From: Chrysophaeum taylorii
Taxonomy: Eukaryota; Sar; Pelagophyceae; Pelagomonadales; Pelagomonadaceae
Direction of reading: 5' to 3'
Assembly: GCA_029834535.1 (NCBI GenBank)
Contig: JAQMWT010000542.1
Location: forward strand, 1 to 59,248
DNA length: 59,248 bases
The notes under the pieces: model-generated
Told to the model about the DNA's origin: nothing
The model's input: the letters and a program-made list of their open reading frames with translations, nothing else
Databases searched by the model: none
Program-made: the position numbers and the translations under genes
Shown: piece by piece, positions 40,868 through 52,892 of the stretch
Layout of the letters: every line of letters begins with the position of its first letter
How positions within the stretch are numbered: the stretch's first letter is position 1

Positions 40868-41180
40868 TGAAGAGTCTGCTTATCGACGGTGCCCCTGTGC
40901 GGCCAAATCCTTTTGTTTGAGAAGCTCGTTATCTCTCTTCCACCCCCTCCCCCTCTCTCTCTGACCCAGGCGACGTTGGATGCATGGTAGCTATCACACG
41001 ACGGTTCCACTCGTTTGTAAGTTCAAAAAAGTGTCTTGTCTGACACCGTGAATCCCCGCGGCACACCTCGTGTTGTTTCGCCCTGCCGCCAGAACCAAAA
41101 ACTCCACCCAAATCAGCTTTAAAGCAAGGGACTAGTTCTTTCGACGTATGCTCATCGATCCTCGAATATGGCGAGAACTC

Positions 41181-43170
41181 TTAGAGCGTGTTGAGAACCC
41201 GCTTCACCGCGTGGACGATGCGGACAAGCACGAGCAGCGTGGCGCTCTCCACTTTTTCCAGTGGGTCGTGGTCATGCGCCTTCCTGTTCGCGCCTGCGTT
41301 GCCATTGCAGGGCCAGCCTGCAATTATGACCGGAACGCCTCCATGCGCAACGCGCTCAGCAATAGCGTCATCACTCCAGTCGATGCGACACGATGGATCG
41401 CCGATGTCACCAGAAAGTTCAAGTGGGACGCTGGGAAAAGGTGTTTGAGCCTGGCGCGCTGCGAGGTACCGCACACATGGGCCAGGTTACGTCATGCAAA
41501 GAACCAGGCGCACCGAACGTTCTGAGCGCATACTCCGAGCTGTCTATGGCATAAATGCGCGAGAGTGCCACGCCGGCGTCGGCCAGCGGAGGGAGTTCGT
41601 TGCCAATGCCGCAGAACAACGACCACAAGGGCCGCGGCCGTCCTCGACATAATGCCGCGGGTGAACTCGGGTCGAGCCAGTCGCACATGGCAGCCTCGAT
41701 CATCACAGGGGAGAACGATCTTCCGAGCAGTTTGTGCTCGATCTCGCTCTGCATTGCGAGAGTTCGATCTTGCCTCATCCAAGAAGTCGGTGAGGTGGCA
41801 TCGTCATTGAGCCGCACTCCAAGAAGAGCAGCAGCTTGGTCCGGGGTCGGCGCTTTGTATGACACCCGTTGCCTTCGACCTTGTTTCGCAGATGCTTGGG
41901 GCAAGAGGTTGCAGCTCGCGACTATGCTCCTCGCTTTGGTCAAGTCATCACCTTGAGGCAAAGGTTTGGCTGCCAGGACCTCGTTGACGATCACAACCGC
42001 CCCTTCGATGTTGGTGGCTCCAAGATGCGCGTCGGCGTTGAGAAAAGATCCTGGACGTTCTGTGAGGAAACGTGCGCGGCAGCGTATGTCGTCATCTGGT
42101 CGGTCGTTATCCGTGCCGGTGGACGCGAAGATGCCGTGGGGGCAGCTATGCGAACAGCCTGTCGACGAGTTCGACCCGATGGCGCGTCTGAAGACGCTAG
42201 GTGTGCAACGACACGTTTTTCTTTCGGGTCGCAACTGCAACGCGTTGCTGAAAAGTACCCTCGGGCGGCTCGATGGTGCCATGTTGGCCAACTGCGAAAC
42301 GACGGCTTTGACACCCAAGGACTGCTCGTAGAGGCAAATATTTCGCCGGGCGTCTTTGTGCCCAACGCCGAGAGTATTTTCGGCGAGCATAACCGTGCGA
42401 AGTGCAAAGTCCCTTTCGCGCAAGGGCTTGTGGCGTTGCGACGAACACCACCACGACTCGTCCAACGCCGACGAGGACAGGACGGGGTGTTCCAAATCAC
42501 AAAGCCACAAAGGCTCGGGGAAGTCGGTTCGGACGGCGGTATCACCGCGGATGGCGCGGCGAGCACGGGCAAACTGCGCGAGGTCGTCAAGCCCTTGCTT
42601 AAGGGCGAATAAGGATGTCGAAACCCGAAATTTCCTTACGGTGACGTCCCAGGCCGTTGACGTCGGCATGTCAAGACGGAGCGTGTACACGGCCCAGGTC
42701 ACAAAGTCCAACGGCGTTGCGAGTTCAGGAGGATGACTCCACGTTGCCAGCAGCGTGTGTGGGGTGAGGCTTTTCCAGATGTCGTGCACCATGCGAACTC
42801 CTACCTCGCGAAAACAACATAGGCAAAACGGTTCCAATCGTTCGTGCGATCCTCCCCCGGCGACATCATTGGGACGCACGTGTGATGGTGGCACCCAGCT
42901 GACTTTCCCTTCGTACGTCAACCCGAGATCGCCTTTCGTTTCCAGCCAGGCTACACACACATGTTTCTTGCCACGTCGCGGAAGCGATGGCCAGTCTTCT
43001 TCATCGAGCGCGACGCATGGAAGTAGCTTTTTGGCCCAAACCGCCATACGACCCCGGGTCGTGGAGGTCGGGTTCTCCTGCCGAAACGCTCTCTCTCGGT
43101 GCGTCGTGCTCCAGTACACCAAAAGCTGTTGGAGACGCAGCGGGCGCGGAGGTACGGATAACGTCGACAT
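41181..43170 (-). CDS. Protein with DNMT3-like C5-cytosine methyltransferase domain, truncated
   Basis: Two exons (43,170-41,514 and 41,458-41,181) around a 55-base phase-1 intron (GTGCGC...GCAG, with a GACGTAAC branch-like word) give 644 residues. The methyltransferase starts at LWSLFCGIGNELPPLADAG (motif I, SAM binding) and IYAIDSSEYALRTF. After the intron come LELSGDI and VIIAGWPCNGNAGANR, whose Pro-Cys is the catalytic motif IV; PCN followed by N..R resembles DNMT3 (PCNDLS) more than DNMT1. The stop comes about 50 residues later, so motifs VI-X are absent as read. The first 400 residues are unrecognised (for example HVCVAWLETKGDLGLTYEGK). The frame may extend upstream to 43,480 with a frame change near 43,030-43,170. 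Its 5' region is repeated three times inside the right array. Confidence 0.7.
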
Positions 43171-43685
43171 TGCTGCTGGTGCATGCTGAGAGTATCTCGA
43201 CGAGCTTGTGCGTGCCCTGGCGGCTCTGGGCGCGCGCGGCCAGCCCGAGCTCTTTGTTCACTAGGACGATCCTCTCCGATGTGGTAATGTTTCCCGTTGA
43301 TTCTTTGTTTCTGAGCTCGTTGATGACAGTGGCTTCGCGCTGTAATCGATCTTGAGCCCGAGAATCAAATTCCATCAGGCCACGTGCCCAACCGACGGAC
43401 GTAGGTTGATGGACCCCCTGGGAACGAAGGAAGAAAGCGGCAAAAAAGTGCACGAGGATGGTGCGCTGCGTGTCGGCCAATCAAGACAATCTCGCACGAC
43501 AGCAAGAAAACACACTTCTAGAGCTCAACCTGCCAAGGCACGCGCGATGCACCTCATCTCGTGGGTGAGTTTGTCTGCGAGAGGGCACCAACTCGGCCGC
43601 GCGGGGCCAGAACGCTGTATCCATTTCCTTCGACGCGAGAACATCGTGGCTTCTCTTTTAACTACATACAAGTGCAGGCCAGTAA
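42865..43685 (-). repeat. 5' segment of the methyltransferase gene, source copy of array inserts
   Basis: This segment is homologous to 50,783-51,640 and 51,641-52,506, and partly to 54,357-54,522. It includes the upstream frame ending ARALAG (43,525-43,713), the coiled-looking segment VINELRNKESTGNITTSERI (43,260-43,320) and the start of the 43,170 frame. The junction TTTTAACTACATACAAGTGC at its outer edge is the same as at 52,505, where the minisatellite begins. Confidence 0.75.
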
Positions 43686-43689
43686 GTTC

Positions 43690-43975
43690 GCCAGTAAGTT
43701 CACCTAGTCCCAATCTCTAACCCCAGTAAATTCGGCGTAAACCCACTCGTGCTCACATCCACTTTCCTTCGAGCTCGTCGCCGTCACCCCCGCCAATAAG
43801 CTGCTTTGACCCGCACACGCCGCTAAGCTTTGAGTTTATTCTAAAAGCCTCAGTAAGTTTGCACTTGGTCTCAGTACGTTCACCTGGTCACTAAGTTCAC
43901 CTAATCCCAATCTCTAACCTCCGTAAGTTCACCTGGTTCCAGTAAGTTCACGTGGTCCCAGTAAGCTCACCTATA
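43690..43975. repeat. Minisatellite block, right unit 1
   Basis: Copies of AGTAAGTTCACCTGGTCCC and variants (CTAGTCCCAATCTCTAACC), the reverse complement of the left-array minisatellite. The same non-repetitive core (CTCGTGCTCACATCC to GCTGCTTTGA) sits inside. Confidence 0.85.
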
Positions 43976-44069
43976 GTGCGCGTGTAGACGCCGGGAGGGG
44001 GCTTATAGGTATTGCGTAGCACGTGTGGGGTAGGGTGGAGTCGTCGTCGACTCAGAAGAGCATATCCCC

Positions 44070-44570
44070 GGGGTTGCCGATCGACAGAGAGCCACGTAGA
44101 GCTGGACGTGACAGAAGACGGGCTTGGGCGAGAGGACGCCGACCTCGCGGGGCGTCTGGCCCTGGCTCTTGGTGATCGTTTGGCGTCGGCGGGCCTTAAG
44201 GGATACAGGTTGGAGGAGCCTCGGTGACACGACACGATCGATCATGTATCTGGTACCGTTGCAGTGGCCGTGCGACGGGTCGAGGTTGCGAAGACTTTAA
44301 GCTCGCGCTCAAAGTCAGCATGCCGTTGGTTGTCAGGGAGTCGAAAACTCGACTGTAAAGAGCGAGGCGTCGTCTTCCGACCCAACCTAGTCTGCCTAAA
44401 AGAACTCCGACGCCTCGTCTCCGGGAAAAAAAGACCGCGGTCATGCGCGCGTTGTCAGCATCGACAACATCGTTTCGACGGCGCGTGAGAATGGCGCGCT
44501 GGCTGAAAGCGCCGCCGCGGGTCGTGGAAATAGTCTGCGAGGTCGCCGTAGACGGCTTGGAGGATCACTG
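44070..44570 (-). pseudogene. Helitron PIF1-like helicase fragment, right unit 1
   Basis: Minus-strand translation gives LNS.TTNGM-like SLTTNGMLTLSASLKSSQ, TITKSQGQTPREVGVL, and PVFCHVQLYVALCRSATP with GI. It has the shared frame breaks of the family. GCTGGCTGAAAGCG near 44,500 differs slightly from other units. Confidence 0.85.
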
Positions 44571-45111
44571 TCTGGCTCTCGCGCCTACCTGATCCTTACT
44601 CTCGTGCCTACCTGATCCTTACCCTAAATCGAGGGACAAACAGACAGACACACAAACATCTGTCGATTAGTAGTTACAAGTGCAGGCCAGTAAGTTCGCC
44701 AGTAAGTTCACCTGGTCCCAATCTCTAACCCCAGTAAGTTCACCTGGTCCCAGTAAGTTCACCTAGTCCCAATCTCTAACCCCAGTAAGTTCGGCGTAAG
44801 CCCACTCGTGCTCACATCCACTCAACCCACTCTCCTTCGAGCTCGTCGCTCTCACCTCCGCCAATCTAAGCTGCTTTGATCCGTACACGCCGCTAGCCCT
44901 TGCGTTCACTCTAAAAACCCCAGTAAGTTCACTTGGTCCCAGTAAGTTCACCTGGTCACTTAGTTCACCTAGTCCCAATCTCAAACCCCAGTAAGTTCAC
45001 CTGGTCCCAGTAAGTTCACCTACAGTGCGCGTGTAGACGCCGGGAGGGGGCTTATCGGTATTGCGCAGCACGTGTGGGGTAGGGTGGAGTCGTCGACCCG
45101 ATGAGTATATC

Positions 45112-45610
45112 CTCGGGGTTGCCGATCGACAGAGAGCCACGTAGAGCTGGACGTGGCAGAAGACGGGCTTGGGAAAGAGGACGCCGACCTCGCGGGGCGT
45201 CTGGCCCTGGCTCTTGTTGATCGTTTGGCGTCGGCGGGCCTTAAGGGATACAGGTTGGAGGAGCCTCGGTGACAACGACACGATCGATCATGTATCTGGT
45301 ACCGTTGCAGTGGCCGTGCGACGGGTCGAGGTTGCGAAGACTTTAAGCTCGCGATCAAAGTCAGCATGCCGTTGGTTGTCAGGGAGTTGAAAACTCTACT
45401 GTAAAGAGCGAGGCGTCGTCTTCCGACCCAGCCTAGTCAGCCGAAAAGAACTCCGACGCCTCGTCTCCGGGAAAAAAAGGCCGCGGTCATGCGCGCGTTG
45501 TCAGCATCGACAACATCGTTTCGACGGGGCGTGAGAATGGCGCGCTGAAAGAGCCGCCGCGGGTCGTGGAAATAGTCTGCGAGGTCGCCGTAGACGGCTT
45601 GGAGGATCAC
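45112..45610 (-). pseudogene. Helitron PIF1-like helicase fragment, right unit 2
   Basis: Well-preserved copy with MLTLIASLKSSQ (from 45,367), TINKSQGQTPREVGVLF and PVFCHVQLYVALCRSATP (from 45,281). The 86-base frame offset is that of left units 2 and 3. It has the consensus TINKSQGQT where left copies have TITKSQGQT. Confidence 0.85.
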
Positions 45611-45681
45611 TGTCTGGCTCTCGCGCCTACCTGATCCTTACTCTCGCGCCTACCTGATCCTTACCCTAAATCGAGGGACAA

Positions 45682-45712
<31 letters not shown>

Positions 45713-46131
45713 AACATCTGTCGATTAGTAGTTAGGACAAGTGCAGGCCAGTAAGTTCACCTACTCCCAATCTCTAACCCCAGTAAGTTCACCTGGTCCC
45801 AGTAAGTTTCATATAAGTTCACCTGGTCAGTAAGTTCACCTAGCTCACACCAACTCCTTTGAGCTCGTCGCTCTCGCCTCCGCCAATCTAAGCTCCTTTG
45901 ATCCGCACGCGCCGCCAACCTTGGTTATAAAACCCTTAAAAAACCAAAACCATGTTCACCTGGTCCTAGTTCACCTGGTACTCAGCTCACTAGTCCCAAT
46001 CTCAACCCCAGTAAGTTCACCTGGTCCCAGTAAGTTCACCTACAGTGCGCGTGTAGACGCCGGGAGGGGCTTATCGGTATTGCGCAGCACGTGTGGGTAG
46101 GGTGGAGTCGTCGACCAGATGAGTATATCCT

Positions 46132-46629
46132 CGGGGTTGCCGATCGACAGAGAGCCACGTAGAGCTGGACGTGGCAGAAGACGGGCTTGGGCAAGAGGAC
46201 GCCGACCTCGCGGGGCGTCTGGCCCTGGCTCTTGTTGATCGTTTGGCGTAGGCGGGCCTTAAGCGATACAGGTTGGAGGAGCCTCGGTGACAACGACACG
46301 ATCGATCATGTATCTGGTACCGTTGCAGTGGCCGTGCGACGGGTCGAGGTTGCGAAGACATTAAGCTCGCGATCAAAGTCAGCATGCCGTTGGTTGTCAG
46401 GGAGTTGAAAACTCTACTGTAAAGAGCGAGGCGTCGTCTTCCGACCCAGCCTAGTCAGCCGAAAAGAACTCCGACGCCTCGTCTCCGGGAAAAAAAGGCC
46501 GCGGTCATGCGCGCGTTGTCAGCATCGACAACATCGTTTCGACGGGGCGTGAGAATGGCGCGCTGAAAGAGCCGCCGCGGGTCGTGGAAATAGTCTGCGA
46601 GGTCGCCGTAGACGGCTTGGAGGATCACT
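46132..46629 (-). pseudogene. Helitron PIF1-like helicase fragment, right unit 3
   Basis: Very similar to right unit 2, with TINKSQGQTPREVGVLLPK and the same 86-base frame offset (46,385 and 46,299). The following spacer (45,740-46,030) has lost part of the minisatellite. Confidence 0.85.
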
Positions 46630-46697
46630 GTCTGGCTCTCGCCTACCTGATCCTTACTCTCGCGCCTACCCGATCCTTACCCTAAATCGAGGGACAA

Positions 46698-46728
<31 letters not shown>

Positions 46729-47235
46729 AACATCTGTCGATTAGTAGTTAGGACAAGTGCAGGCCAGTAAGTTCCCTACTGCCAATCTCTAACCCCAGCA
46801 TTTTCATCCACATTAAGTTCCCTAGTCCAATCTCTAACCCAGTAAAGTCGGCGTAAACCAATCTCCCTCGATGAGGTCGCGTAAACCCACACCCACAACA
46901 CACTGTACAAGTACCTTGGCTCGTCGCTCTCTCACCACCGCAAATCCTAAGCGCTTTGCTCCGCACACGCCGCTAAGCTGTGAGTTTATTCTAGAGAGCC
47001 CCAGTAAGTTTGCATTGGTCACTCAGGTAAGTTCACCGGGACTAAGTTCATACTAATCCCCCAAATCGCTCTACCCCAGTAAGTTCACTTTGGGTTTTGT
47101 CGGGTTACAGTAAGTCTCACCTGGTACCTTCCCCGAAAGTTCCCTACAGTGCGCGTGTAGACGCGGGAGGGGGCTTATCGGTATTGCGCAGCACGTGTGG
47201 GTAGGGTGGAGTCGTCGACCCATAGAGGATATCCT

Positions 47236-47702
47236 CGGGGTTGCCGATCGACAGAGAGCCACGTAGAGCTGGACGTGGCAGAAGACGGGCTTGGGCAAGA
47301 GGACGCCGACCTCGCGGGGCGGGGGCCCTGGCTCTTGTTGATCGTTTGGCGTAGGCCGGCCTTAAGGATACAGGTTGGAGGAGCCTCGGTGACAAGACAC
47401 GATCCATCATGTATCTGGTACCGTTGCAGTGGCCGTGCGACGGGTCGAGGTTGCGAAGACTTTAAGCTCGCGATCAAAGTCAGCATCCGTTGGTTGTCAG
47501 GGAGTTGAAAACTCGACTGTAAAGAGCGAGGCGTGCCGAAAAGAACTCCGACGCCTCGTCTCCGGGGAAAGAGGCCGCGGTCATGCGCGCGTTGTCAGCA
47601 TCGACAACATCGTTTCGACGGGGCGTGAGAATGGCGCGCGAAAGAGCCGCCGCGGGTCGTGGAAATAGTCTGCGAGGTCGCCGTAGACGGCTGGAGGAAC
47701 AC
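47236..47702 (-). pseudogene. Helitron PIF1-like helicase fragment, right unit 4
   Basis: Shortened by several small deletions (for example the segment between GAGGCGTG and CCGAAAAGAAC near 47,535). SLKSSQPRPVARPLQRYQI-type sequence and LRPALRGSLSIGNPE remain in shifted frames. Confidence 0.8.
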
Positions 47703-48236
47703 TGCTGGCTCTCCGCTACCTGATCCTTACTCCGGCCTACATGATCCTTACCTAAATCGAGGGACAAACAGACCAGACAGACAAAACATCTGTCGATTAG
47801 TAGTTAGGACAAGTGCAGGCCAGTAAGTCAGCCTAGTCCCAATCTTAAACACAGTAAGTTCACCCCATTAAGTCACCTAGTCCCAATCTCTACCCCAAGT
47901 AAGTTCGGCGTAAGCCCAACTCGTGCTCACTACCCCACTCACCCCACTTCGCTTCGAGCTTCGTCGCTCCTCTCACCTCCGCCAATCCTAAGCTGCTTTG
48001 ATCCGCACACGCCGCTAGCCTTTGCGTTCACTCTAAAAACCCCAGTAAGTTCACTTGGTCCCCACCCCATTAAGCTCACCTGGTCCACTAAGTTCACATA
48101 GTCCCCTAAAAATCTCCCACAAGCGAGTTGCGGTCCGGCGAGTTCACACGCAGTGCGCGTGTAGACGCCGGGAGGGTTATCGGTATTGCGCAGCACGTGT
48201 GGGGTAGGGTGGAGTCGTCGACCCAGATGATATCTA

Positions 48237-48703
48237 TCGGGTTGCCGATCGACAGAGAGCGTAGAGCTGGACGTGGCAGAAGACGGGCTTCGCGAGGACG
48301 CCGACGCGGGCGTCTGGCCCTGGCTCTTGGTGATCGTTTGGCGTCGGCGGGCCTTACGGGATACAGGTTGGAGGAGCCTCGGTGACAACGACACGATCGA
48401 TCATGTATCTGGTACCGTTGCAGTGGCGGGTCCGAGGTTCGAAGACTTTAAGCTCGCGATCAAAGTCAGCATGCCGTTGGTTGTCAGGGAGTTGAAAACT
48501 CTACTGTAAAGAGCGAGGCGTCGTCTTCCGACCCAGCCTAGTCAGCCGAAAAGAACTCCGACGCCTCGTCTCCGGGAAAAAAAGGCCGCGGTCATGCGCG
48601 CATCGACAACATCGTTTCGACGGGGCGTGAGAATGGCGCGCTGAAAGAGCCGCCGGGTCGTGGAAATAGTCTGCGAGGTCGCCGTAGACGGCTTGGAGGA
48701 TCA
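48237..48703 (-). pseudogene. Helitron PIF1-like helicase fragment, right unit 5
   Basis: TITKSQGQT survives in one frame. The PVFCHVQLYV block is reduced by small deletions near 48,250-48,310, and a further gap lies near 48,600. Clearly non-coding now. Confidence 0.8.
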
Positions 48704-49212
48704 CTGTCTGGCTCGCTGGCCTACCTGATCCTTACTCTCGCGCCTACCTGATCCTTACCTAAATCGGGGGACAAACAAACAAACAAACAGACAAACATCT
48801 GTCGATTAGTAGTTAGGACAAGTGCAGGCCAGTAAGTTCGCCAGTAAGTTCACCTAGTCCCAATCTCTAACCCCAGTAAGTTCACCTGGTCCCAGTAAGT
48901 TCACCTAGTCCCAATCTCTAACCCCAGTAAGTTCGGCGTAAGCCCACTCGTGCTCACACCCTCACCCCACTTAGCCGAGCTTAGTCGCTCTTTGCTCCGC
49001 CAGTGCTGCTGCGGTCGTACACGCCGCTCGCCTGCGTTCCTCTAAAAACCCCGTAAGTTCACTTGGTCTCCAGTAAGTTCACCTGGTCACTAAGTTCACC
49101 TAGTCCCATGCAAACCCCAGTAAGTTGCGGTCCCAGGTTTGCCGGCGCGTGAACGCCGGGAGGGGCTTATCGGTATTGGGGTAGGGTGGGTCGTGACTCA
49201 GAAGAGGATATC

Positions 49213-49690
49213 CTCGGGGTTGCCGATCGACAGAGAGCCACGTAGAGCTGGACGTGGCAGAAGACGGGCTTGGGCAAGAGGACGCCGACCTCGCGGGGCG
49301 TCTGGCCCTGGCTCTTGTTGATCGTATGGCGGTGGGGCTTAAGGGATACAGGTTGGAGGAGCCTCGGTGACAACGACACGATCGATCATGTATCTGGTAC
49401 CGTTGCAGTGGCCGTGCGACGGGTCGAGGTTGCGAAGACTTTAGCTCGCGATCAAAGTCAGCACGCCGTTGGTTGTCAGGGAGTTGAAAACTCGACTGTA
49501 AAGAGCGAGGCGTCGTCTTCCGAAAAGAACTCCGACGCCTCGTCTCCGGGAAAAAAGGCCGCGGTCATGCGCGCGTTGTCAGCATCGACAACATCGTTTC
49601 GACGGGGCGTGAGAATGGCGCGCCGAAAGAGCCGCCGCGGGTCGTGGAAATAGTCTGCGAGGTCGCCGTAGACGGCTTGGAGGATAACTG
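49213..49690 (-). pseudogene. Helitron PIF1-like helicase fragment, right unit 6
   Basis: Contains TINKSQGQTPREVGVLLPK and PVFCHVQLYVALCRSATP with few changes. A deletion near 49,330 removes part of the LKARRR segment, and another near 49,525 removes the duplicated GACCCAGCC piece. Confidence 0.8.
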
Positions 49691-49755
49691 GCTCTCGCGC
49701 CTACCTGATCCTTACTCTCGCGCCTACCTGATCCTTACCCTAAATCGAGGGACAA

Positions 49756-49786
<31 letters not shown>

Positions 49787-50201
49787 AACATCTGTCGATT
49801 AGTAGTTAGGACAAGTGCAGGCCAGTAAGTTCACCTAGTCCCAATCTCTAACCCCAGTAAGTTCACCTGGTCCCGTTAAGTTCACCTAGTCCCAATCTCC
49901 AACCCTAGTAAGTTCGGTGTAACTTACACTGTAAACCCCTCGTGCTCACACCCCTCCCATGCTTCGAGCTCGTCGCTCTGCGCCGCCAGTAAGCCGGCGA
50001 TCGCGCCGCTAGCGGCGTTCACTCTAAAACCAGTAAGTTCACCTGTCCGTAAGTTCCACCTGGTCATAAGTTCACCTTGCAATCTCAAACCCCAGTGCGT
50101 TGCGTGCGGGTTAACACAAAGTGCGCGTGTAGACGCGGGAGGGCTTATCGGTATTGCGCAGCACGTGGGGTAGGGTGGAGTCGTCGAACTCAGAAGGATA
50201 T

Positions 50202-50693
50202 CGGGGTTGCCGATCGACAGAGAGCCACGTAGAGCTGGACGTGGCAGAAGACGGGCTTCGCCAAGAGGACGCCGACCTCGCGGGGCGTCTGGCCCTGGCT
50301 CTTGGTGATCGTTTGGCGTCGGCGGGCCTTAAGGGATAGGTTGGAGGAGCCTCGGTGACAACGACACGATCGATCATATCTGGTACCGTTGCAGTGGCCG
50401 TGCGACGGGTCGAGGTTGCAGGCGTCGTCTTCCGACAAAACCTAGTCAGCGAAAAGAACTCCGACGCCTGTCTCGGGAAAAAACTCCGAGGTAAAGAGCG
50501 AGGCGTCGTCTTCCGACAACCTAGTCAGCCGAAAAGAACTCCGACGCCTCGTCTCCGGGAAAAAGGCCGCGGTCATGCGCGCGTTGTCAGCATCGACAAC
50601 ATCGTTTCGACGGGGCGTGAGAATGGCGCGCTGAAAGAGCCGCCGCGGGTCGTGGAAATAGTCTGCGAGGTCGCCGTAGGCTTGGAGGATCAC
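50202..50693 (-). pseudogene. Helitron PIF1-like helicase fragment, right unit 7
   Basis: LDPSHGHCNGTRYDRSCRC-type sequence and TITKSQGQTPREVGVLLAK are visible. An internal partial duplication (GGCGTCGTCTTCCGAC twice, 50,422-50,525) replaces the NSLTTNGM segment, so this unit has been rearranged. Confidence 0.8.
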
Positions 50694-50782
50694 TGTCTGG
50701 CTCTCGCGCCTACCTGATCCTTACTCTCGCGCCTACTGATCCTTACCTAAATCGAGGGACAAACAGACAAACGTCGTTAGGA

Positions 50783-51640
50783 AGATTAGAAACAGAAACC
50801 CTCGTAGCAGTCGACTTTTTAATCACTTATTAGTTAACTAGGTCGCATGCACTCCTAAAAAATCTAGCTCTGTCCCCTAGAGGAGCACAGTAGATGCGGG
50901 AGCGCCCAATGGACGCCGGTAGCCGTCGCCCGAGATCGCCTTTCGTTTCCAGCGAATACACAACCTTTGCCACGTCGCGGAAGCGATGTATAGAGCGCGA
51001 CGCATGATGACGGCTAACCATAAGCACCAACGACCCCGGGTCGTGGAGGTCAGTTCTCCCCTGCCAAAAACATGCTCTCTCGGTGCGTCGTGCTCAGTAC
51101 ACCAAAAGCGTTGGAGGCACTTGGCGGGGCTGGCGGAGGTACGGACAAAAAAGTAGACATTGTAACTGGTGCATCTGAGAAGTATCTCATTGTGCGTGCC
51201 CTGGCGGCTCTGGGCGCAGCAGCCAGCCAGCTCTTTGCTAGGACGATCATGCGCCGATGTGGTAATGTTTCCGTTGATTCTTTGTTTCTGAGCTTTCGTT
51301 GATGACAGTGGCTTCGCGCTGTAATCGATCTTGAGCCCGAAAATCAAATTCCATCAGGCCACGTGCTAACCGACGGACGTGAGTTGATGGATCCCAGGAA
51401 CGAAGAAGGAAGAAAGCGCCAAAAAGTGCACGAGGATGGTGCCCTGCGTGTCAGCCAATCAAGACGAAAATCTCGCACGACAGCAAGAAAACACACTTCT
51501 GAGCTCAACCTGCCAAGGCACGCGCGATGCATCATCTCGTGGGTGAGTTTGTCTGCGAGCGGCTCGGCCGCGGGGGCCAGAGCGCTGTATCCATTTCCTT
51601 CGACGCGAGAACATCGTGGCTTCTCTTTTAACTACATATT
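50783..51640 (-). pseudogene. Methyltransferase-gene 5' fragment A inside the array
   Basis: About 860 bp matching 42,865-43,685 with many small deletions. It begins with AACCCTCGTAGCAGTCGAC (the dispersed word in reverse) and a TTAATCACTTATTAG A/T-rich piece. It ends TTTTAACTACATA, where fragment B starts at once. It carries INGNITTSA- and EHDAPRE-type remnants in changing frames, and no methyltransferase motifs. Confidence 0.75.
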
Positions 51641-52506
51641 AGAAACAAAACCCTCGTAGCAGTCGACCACTTATTAGTTAACTAGGTTGCATGCACTCTA
51701 AAATCTAGCTCTGCGTTAGTTCCCCCTCGAGGAGAACGTGGGGTCGCATGTGACGGTGGCGCAGCTCACTTTCGCTTCGTATGTCAACCCAGAGATCGCC
51801 TTTCGTTTCCAGCCAGGCTACACACACATGTTTCTTGCCACGTCGCGGAAGCAGTGGCCAGTCTTCTTCATCGAGCGCGACGCATGGGTAGCTTTTGGCC
51901 CAAACCACCAAGCGCACCTTGACCCGGGTCGTGGAGGTCAGGTTCTCCTGCCCGAAACGCTGCTCCTCTCGGTGCGTCGTGCTCCAGTACACCAAAGCTG
52001 TTGGAACGCGGCGGTACGGATAACGTCGACATTGCTGCTGGTGCATGCTGAGAGGTATCTCGACGAGCTTGTGCGTGCCCTGGCGGCTCTGGGCGCGCGA
52101 CAGGTCTGTTCGCAGGACGATCCACCCGATGTGGTAATGTTTCACGTTGATTCGGCGTTTCTGAGCTCGTTGATGACAGTGGCTTCGCGCTGTAATCGAT
52201 CTTGAGCCCGGTAATTCCATCAGGCCACGTGCCCAACCGACGGACGTAGGTTGATGGACCCCCCTGGGAACGAAGGAAGAAAGCGCCAAAAGTGCGAGGA
52301 TGGTTTGCTGCGTGTCGGCCAATCAAGACAATCTCGCACGACAGCAAGAAAACACACTTCTGAGCTCAACCTGCCAAGGCACGCGCGATGCACCTCATCT
52401 CGTGGGTGAGTTTGTCTGCGAGAGGGCACCAACTCGGCCGCGCGGGGCCAGAGCGCTGTATCCATTTCCTTCGACGCGAGAACATCGTGGCTTCTCTTTT
52501 AACTAC
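51641..52506 (-). pseudogene. Methyltransferase-gene 5' fragment B inside the array
   Basis: Second copy, better preserved. VGWARGLMELPG near 52,220, ALDEEDWPLLPRRGKKHVCV and AWLETKGDL near 51,850-51,790 match the intact gene. A 205-codon minus frame (51,705-52,322) survives. Its outer junction with the minisatellite is the same as at 43,685. Confidence 0.8.
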
Positions 52507-52892
52507 ATACAAGTGCAGGCCAGTAAGTTCGCCAGTAAGTTTACCTGGTCCCAATCTCTAACCCCAGTAAGTTCACCTGGTCCCAGTAAGTTCACCTAGT
52601 CCCAATCTCTAACCCCAGTAAGTTCGTAAGCCCACTCGTGCTCATCCACTCACCCCATTAAGCGAGGCTGTTCGCGCGCCACCAATCTAAGCTTGCTTGA
52701 TCGCGCACGCCGCTGCTTGGCGTTCCTCTAAAACAATAAGTTCCGCTGTGCAGTAAGTTTGCGATCCTGCGGTTCACCTGAGTACGTCTAAACCAGTGCG
52801 GTGCAGGCGGAACGCGGTGCGCGTGTAGACGCCGGGAGGGCTTATCGGTATTGCAGCACAGGGTAGGGTGGGTCGTCGACTCAGAGGATATC

